A DNA stretch of 17,735 bases. Source: JBCDJG01 sp038748065. Lineage in GTDB: Bacteria > Pseudomonadota > Gammaproteobacteria > Pseudomonadales > Halieaceae. The position numbers and the translations under genes were made by a program. Positions 15,411 to 17,735 of this stretch are shown here, one piece after another. Each line of letters starts with the position of its first letter. Positions within the stretch are counted from its first letter, which is position 1. A model generated the notes under the pieces. The model was not told the origin of the DNA. It ran no database searches and saw only the letters and a list, made by a program, of their open reading frames with translations. The stretch is taken from contig JBCDJG010000077.1 of NCBI GenBank assembly GCA_038748065.1, positions 1 through 17,735 on the forward strand. Reading direction: 5' to 3'.

Positions 15411-16955
15411 TCATCCTCGGGCCGCGCCCGCGAAATCTTCCTCGTAATGCGCCAGGGCGCTGCGCACCGGCGCGGGCGTCAAACCGCCCATCGCACAGAG
15501 CGAGCCCTCTTCCATAGTAGCGCACAGGTCTTCCAGCAAACGGCGGTTATCATCGACATTCTCGCCGCTGCGGATGCGGTCAATGACCTCAACACCGCGC
15601 ACGGAACCGATGCGGCAGGGCGCGCACTTGCCGCAGGATTCCGCCGCACAAAATGCCATAGCAAAGCGCGCCTGCTCCGACATATCCACGCTGTCATCAA
15701 ACACCACAACGCCGCCGTGTCCGATCATGGCGCCAATCTCTGCGAAGGCCTCGTAGTCCATTGGCGTATCCCACTGATGCTCGGGCAGGTAAGCGCCGAG
15801 CGGGCCACCCACCTGTATCGCTCGCATCGGTCTGCCGCTTCTCGTGCCGCCACCAAATTCCTCCAGGACCTGTCTGAGCGGTTTGCCGTAGGGTAATTCA
15901 ACCAGACCGCCCTGAGCGATATTGCCTGCCAGTTGCAGGGTCAGGGTGCCGCGCGATCGGCCCTCACCCAGGCCAGCGTAGATTTCTGCACCCTCGGCCA
16001 TAACCGTCGTAACCGCCGCCAGGGTCAGCACGTTGTGTACCAGGGTGGGTTTGCCGAACAGGCCCTCGATGGCCGGGAGAGGCGGTTTGGATCGTACCAG
16101 TCCGCGCCGCCCTTCCAGACTTTCAAGCAGCGATGTCTCCTCTCCGCAAATATAGGCCCCGGCCCCCAGGCGCAAATGCAGTCGGAAGCGCCGGCCGCTG
16201 CCGCAGATATCCTCACCCAGATAGCCCGCCGCCTCAGCTTTACCAATCGCCGTATGCAGCATCTGCCAGGCTCTCGGGTACTCAGAGCGCAAGTAGATAT
16301 AGCCCTCAGTCGCGCCAACGGCGAGCCCGGCGATAGCCATGCCTTCAATCAGCTGGTAGGGGTCCGCCTCCATGAGCAGTCGGTCTGCGAACGTCCCGGA
16401 ATCACCCTCGTCGGCGTTGCACACGATAAATTTCTGATCAGCGGGTGTATCGAGCACGGTCTGCCACTTGATACCCGCGGGGAAGGCCGCACCGCCGCGG
16501 CCGCGCAGGCCGGAGGCCATGATCTCATCGACAATGTCCTGACCCGAAAGGTGCAAGGCATGGTCCAGGGCCTCAAAGCCGTGCAGTTCCTGATAGGTTT
16601 CCAGGCATAGTGGATCACCGATGCCCGCCCGCGCAAACGTCAGGCGCTGTTGCGTGCCCAGCCAGGGAATGTTCGCTGGGTCACCGAGATACAGCGGGTG
16701 CGAGGCAGGGTCAGCTGCCAGCGCTTCCAATAGCGTCGGCACATCTGCCTCTGTAACCGGCCCGAAGGCGATGCGCATTTCATCCCGTTCTACTTCCACC
16801 AGGGGCTCCAGCCAAAACGCACCGCGGGAGCCGTTACGCACCAGCTCAGCCCCGGGTAAGGCAGTGGGGATATTCAGGGATACTGCCGCCGCGACCTCAT
16901 CAGCGCCTACGGCAACGGCCGTTGTATCGGACGGCACATAAACCCGAAAGGTCAA
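15411..16955 (-). CDS. fdsB: NAD-dependent formate dehydrogenase beta (flavin/NAD) subunit
   Basis: FdsB is the NuoF-like diaphorase that carries FMN and one [4Fe-4S] cluster and reduces NAD. The 514-residue protein has GLRGRGGAAFPAG (149-161) for FMN/NADH binding, YICGEETSLLESLEG (268-282), and the cluster ligands C441, C444, C447 (ESCGKCAPCRIG) and C487 (SLCAMG). The first 110 residues are an extra N-terminal region typical of formate dehydrogenase and hydrogenase diaphorases rather than of complex I NuoF. The start is TTG at 16955, overlapping the fdsG stop as TTGA; GGAG lies 7 bases upstream, and the next residues (FRVYVPSD) resemble other FdsB starts. Together with FdsG it forms the NADH-forming module that accepts electrons from FdsA. 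Confidence 0.95.
   Translation of the reverse strand: MTFRVYVPSDTTAVAVGADEVAAAVSLNIPTALPGAELVRNGSRGAFWLEPLVEVERDEMRIAFGPVTEADVPTLLEALAADPASHPLYLGDPANIPWLGTQQRLTFARAGIGDPLCLETYQELHGFEALDHALHLSGQDIVDEIMASGLRGRGGAAFPAGIKWQTVLDTPADQKFIVCNADEGDSGTFADRLLMEADPYQLIEGMAIAGLAVGATEGYIYLRSEYPRAWQMLHTAIGKAEAAGYLGEDICGSGRRFRLHLRLGAGAYICGEETSLLESLEGRRGLVRSKPPLPAIEGLFGKPTLVHNVLTLAAVTTVMAEGAEIYAGLGEGRSRGTLTLQLAGNIAQGGLVELPYGKPLRQVLEEFGGGTRSGRPMRAIQVGGPLGAYLPEHQWDTPMDYEAFAEIGAMIGHGGVVVFDDSVDMSEQARFAMAFCAAESCGKCAPCRIGSVRGVEVIDRIRSGENVDDNRRLLEDLCATMEEGSLCAMGGLTPAPVRSALAHYEEDFAGAARG
15414..15418 (-). promoter_or_regulatory. Ribosome binding site of fdsA inside the fdsB end
   Basis: GAGGA on the minus strand overlaps the fdsB stop region and lies 7 bases before the fdsA ATG, so the two genes are tightly coupled. 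Confidence 0.55.
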
Positions 16956-17431
16956 GCCTGCGCTCCACGCCCGGCGATGCCAAGCTGCCGCAACAGGGCG
17001 TCCAGACGCTCATTGTCTACACGACCGTAAACCGCGTCATCGATGCGAACCGAGGGCGAGCAGGCACAGTTCCCGAGACAGTAGACCGGCTCAAGCGTCA
17101 CCTGACCATCGGCCGAGGTTTCTCCCATTGCCATTCCCAGTGCCGCCAGGGCATGCGCTTCCAAGTCTCTGGCGCCTACAGCCTGGCAGGCCTCTGCCAC
17201 GCAAAGCTGAAGCGTATGGCGGCCACCGGGAGCGGTGCGGAAGTCATGATAGAAGCTGATCACCCCGTGCACTTCCGCCTGCGAAAGACTCAAAGCCTTG
17301 GCGATTGCTGGTATCGCCGCAGCAGGGATGTAGCCCTCGATTTCCTGCACCGCATGCAGCAGAGGCAGGAGACCACCGGGCTCTGCTGCGAAGCGTTCTA
17401 TACAGTCGTTAATCAGGGATTCTTCACGCAC
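16952..17431 (-). CDS. fdsG: NAD-dependent formate dehydrogenase gamma subunit
   Basis: FdsG is the NuoE-like thioredoxin-fold subunit with one [2Fe-2S] cluster, bound by C77 and C82 (LCVAEAC) and C118 and C122 (YCLGNC). The 159-residue length is normal for FdsG. The helical N-terminus with LLPLLHAVQEIEGYIP is the usual NuoE-type signature. The start codon is GTG at 17431, chosen because GAGGAG lies 8 bases upstream and no nearby ATG fits. It is the first gene of the fds set, 64 bases downstream of the frmA stop, and its end overlaps the fdsB start. No fdsR-type regulator is seen next to it; frmA occupies the upstream position. Confidence 0.95.
   Translation of the reverse strand: MREESLINDCIERFAAEPGGLLPLLHAVQEIEGYIPAAAIPAIAKALSLSQAEVHGVISFYHDFRTAPGGRHTLQLCVAEACQAVGARDLEAHALAALGMAMGETSADGQVTLEPVYCLGNCACSPSVRIDDAVYGRVDNERLDALLRQLGIAGRGAQA
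16963..16966 (-). promoter_or_regulatory. Ribosome binding site for the TTG start of fdsB
   Basis: GGAG on the minus strand lies 7 bases before the TTG at 16955 and supports this unusual start within the fdsG end. Confidence 0.5.
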
Positions 17432-17439
17432 TGAGACTA

Positions 17440-17445
17440 CTCCTC
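17440..17445 (-). promoter_or_regulatory. Ribosome binding site for the GTG start of fdsG
   Basis: GAGGAG lies 8 bases before the GTG at 17431. It is a near-perfect Shine-Dalgarno site and decides the start. Confidence 0.65.
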
Positions 17446-17456
17446 ATCGCCGCCTT

Positions 17457-17481
17457 CCGCAGTGCCTGCAGAAGGCTGCGG
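17457..17481. other. Hairpin between frmA and fdsG
   Basis: CCGCAG and CTGCGG form a perfect six-pair stem around a 13-base loop in the 64-base gap. No T-run follows on the minus strand, so it is unlikely to stop transcription. It could be an RNA-processing or stability element separating frmA from the fds genes, or chance in GC-rich DNA. Confidence 0.3.
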
Positions 17482-17495
17482 CGCTCGCATGGCCC

Positions 17496-17735
17496 CTAGT
17501 AAAGCACCACCGAGCGGATGCTCTCGCCCGAGTGCATCAGGTCAAAGGCCTTGTTGATGTCGTCGAGTGGCATCGTGTGCGTAATCAGGTCGTCGATGTT
17601 GATTTTGCCATCCATGTACCAATCAACAATCTTTGGTACGTCAGTACGGCCCCGCGCACCACCAAATGCAGTACCGCGCCAAACGCGACCTGTAACCAAT
17701 TGAAAAGGACGCGTAGCAATTTCTTGTCCGGCGCC
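17496..17735 (-). CDS. frmA: S-(hydroxymethyl)glutathione dehydrogenase / class III alcohol dehydrogenase, C-terminal part
   Basis: Only the last 79 residues are inside the window; the frame runs open to the right edge. Segments such as ATRPFQLVTGRVWRGTAFGG, KIVDWYMDGKI, THTMPLDDINKAFDLMH and the end SIRSVVLY are nearly diagnostic of FrmA/AdhC-type zinc alcohol dehydrogenases. The enzyme oxidises S-hydroxymethylglutathione, formed from formaldehyde and glutathione, to S-formylglutathione with NAD. Its position just upstream of the fds genes on the same strand fits a formaldehyde-to-CO2 route. The catalytic zinc site and NAD fold lie beyond the window. Confidence 0.95.
   Translation of the reverse strand, partial: GAGQEIATRPFQLVTGRVWRGTAFGGARGRTDVPKIVDWYMDGKINIDDLITHTMPLDDINKAFDLMHSGESIRSVVLY

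Noticed and set aside
12557..17431. Possible NuoEFG part of respiratory complex I
   Set aside because: NuoE-, NuoF- and NuoG-like proteins are present, but the Mo ligand Cys-His pair, FdhD and FdsD show a formate dehydrogenase, and no membrane subunits follow.
17457..17481. Terminator after frmA
   Set aside because: A perfect six-pair stem is present but has no T-run, so read-through into fdsG is more likely.

Overview
The window looks like an ordinary chromosomal stretch of a GC-rich, aerobic proteobacterium. The gene families and operon style (many 4-base ATGA overlaps, several TTG/GTG starts preceded by clear Shine-Dalgarno sites) fit a gammaproteobacterium, perhaps a marine one, but this taxonomic guess is inference only. 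I see no RNA gene, insertion sequence, CRISPR array, phage gene or attachment site. All genes but one lie on the minus strand. Coding density is very high and the largest gap between genes is 91 bases.

Right block, read right to left (17735 to 9171). It opens with the C-terminal end of a glutathione-dependent formaldehyde dehydrogenase (FrmA, class III alcohol dehydrogenase). After 64 bases comes a complete set for a soluble NAD-linked molybdenum formate dehydrogenase, fdsG-fdsB-fdsA-fdhD-fdsD, with overlaps or gaps of a few bases. The same strand continues with short gaps (22, 12 and 7 bases) into a small lipoprotein with three copies of a glycine-rich motif, a Nudix hydrolase with an interrupted Nudix box, and a two-domain protein with a sterol-carrier-like N-terminus and a phytanoyl-CoA-dioxygenase-like C-terminus. 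These three are not known parts of formate dehydrogenase.

Centre. One plus-strand gene (8259-9125) encodes an alpha/beta hydrolase. It converges on the dioxygenase gene and diverges from the left block.

Left block, read right to left (8203 to 1). It contains a GCS2-family (glutamate-cysteine-ligase-like) ligase; an aspartoacylase/succinylglutamate-desuccinylase-like zinc hydrolase overlapping it by 4 bases; formyltetrahydrofolate deformylase PurU; a stand-alone molybdopterin oxidoreductase with a cysteine as probable Mo ligand; and two tandem PYROXD2/phytoene-dehydrogenase-like flavoproteins, the second cut by the window edge.

How they work together. The clear theme is one-carbon dissimilation: FrmA (formaldehyde branch) and PurU (10-formyl-tetrahydrofolate branch) both lead to formate, which the Fds enzyme oxidises to CO2 with NADH gain; FdhD activates its Mo cofactor. 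The S-formylglutathione hydrolase needed between FrmA and formate is not visible here. The most open questions are the ligase/hydrolase pair, the orphan molybdoenzyme beside purU, the twin flavoproteins, and the lipoprotein-Nudix-dioxygenase tail of the formate dehydrogenase operon.
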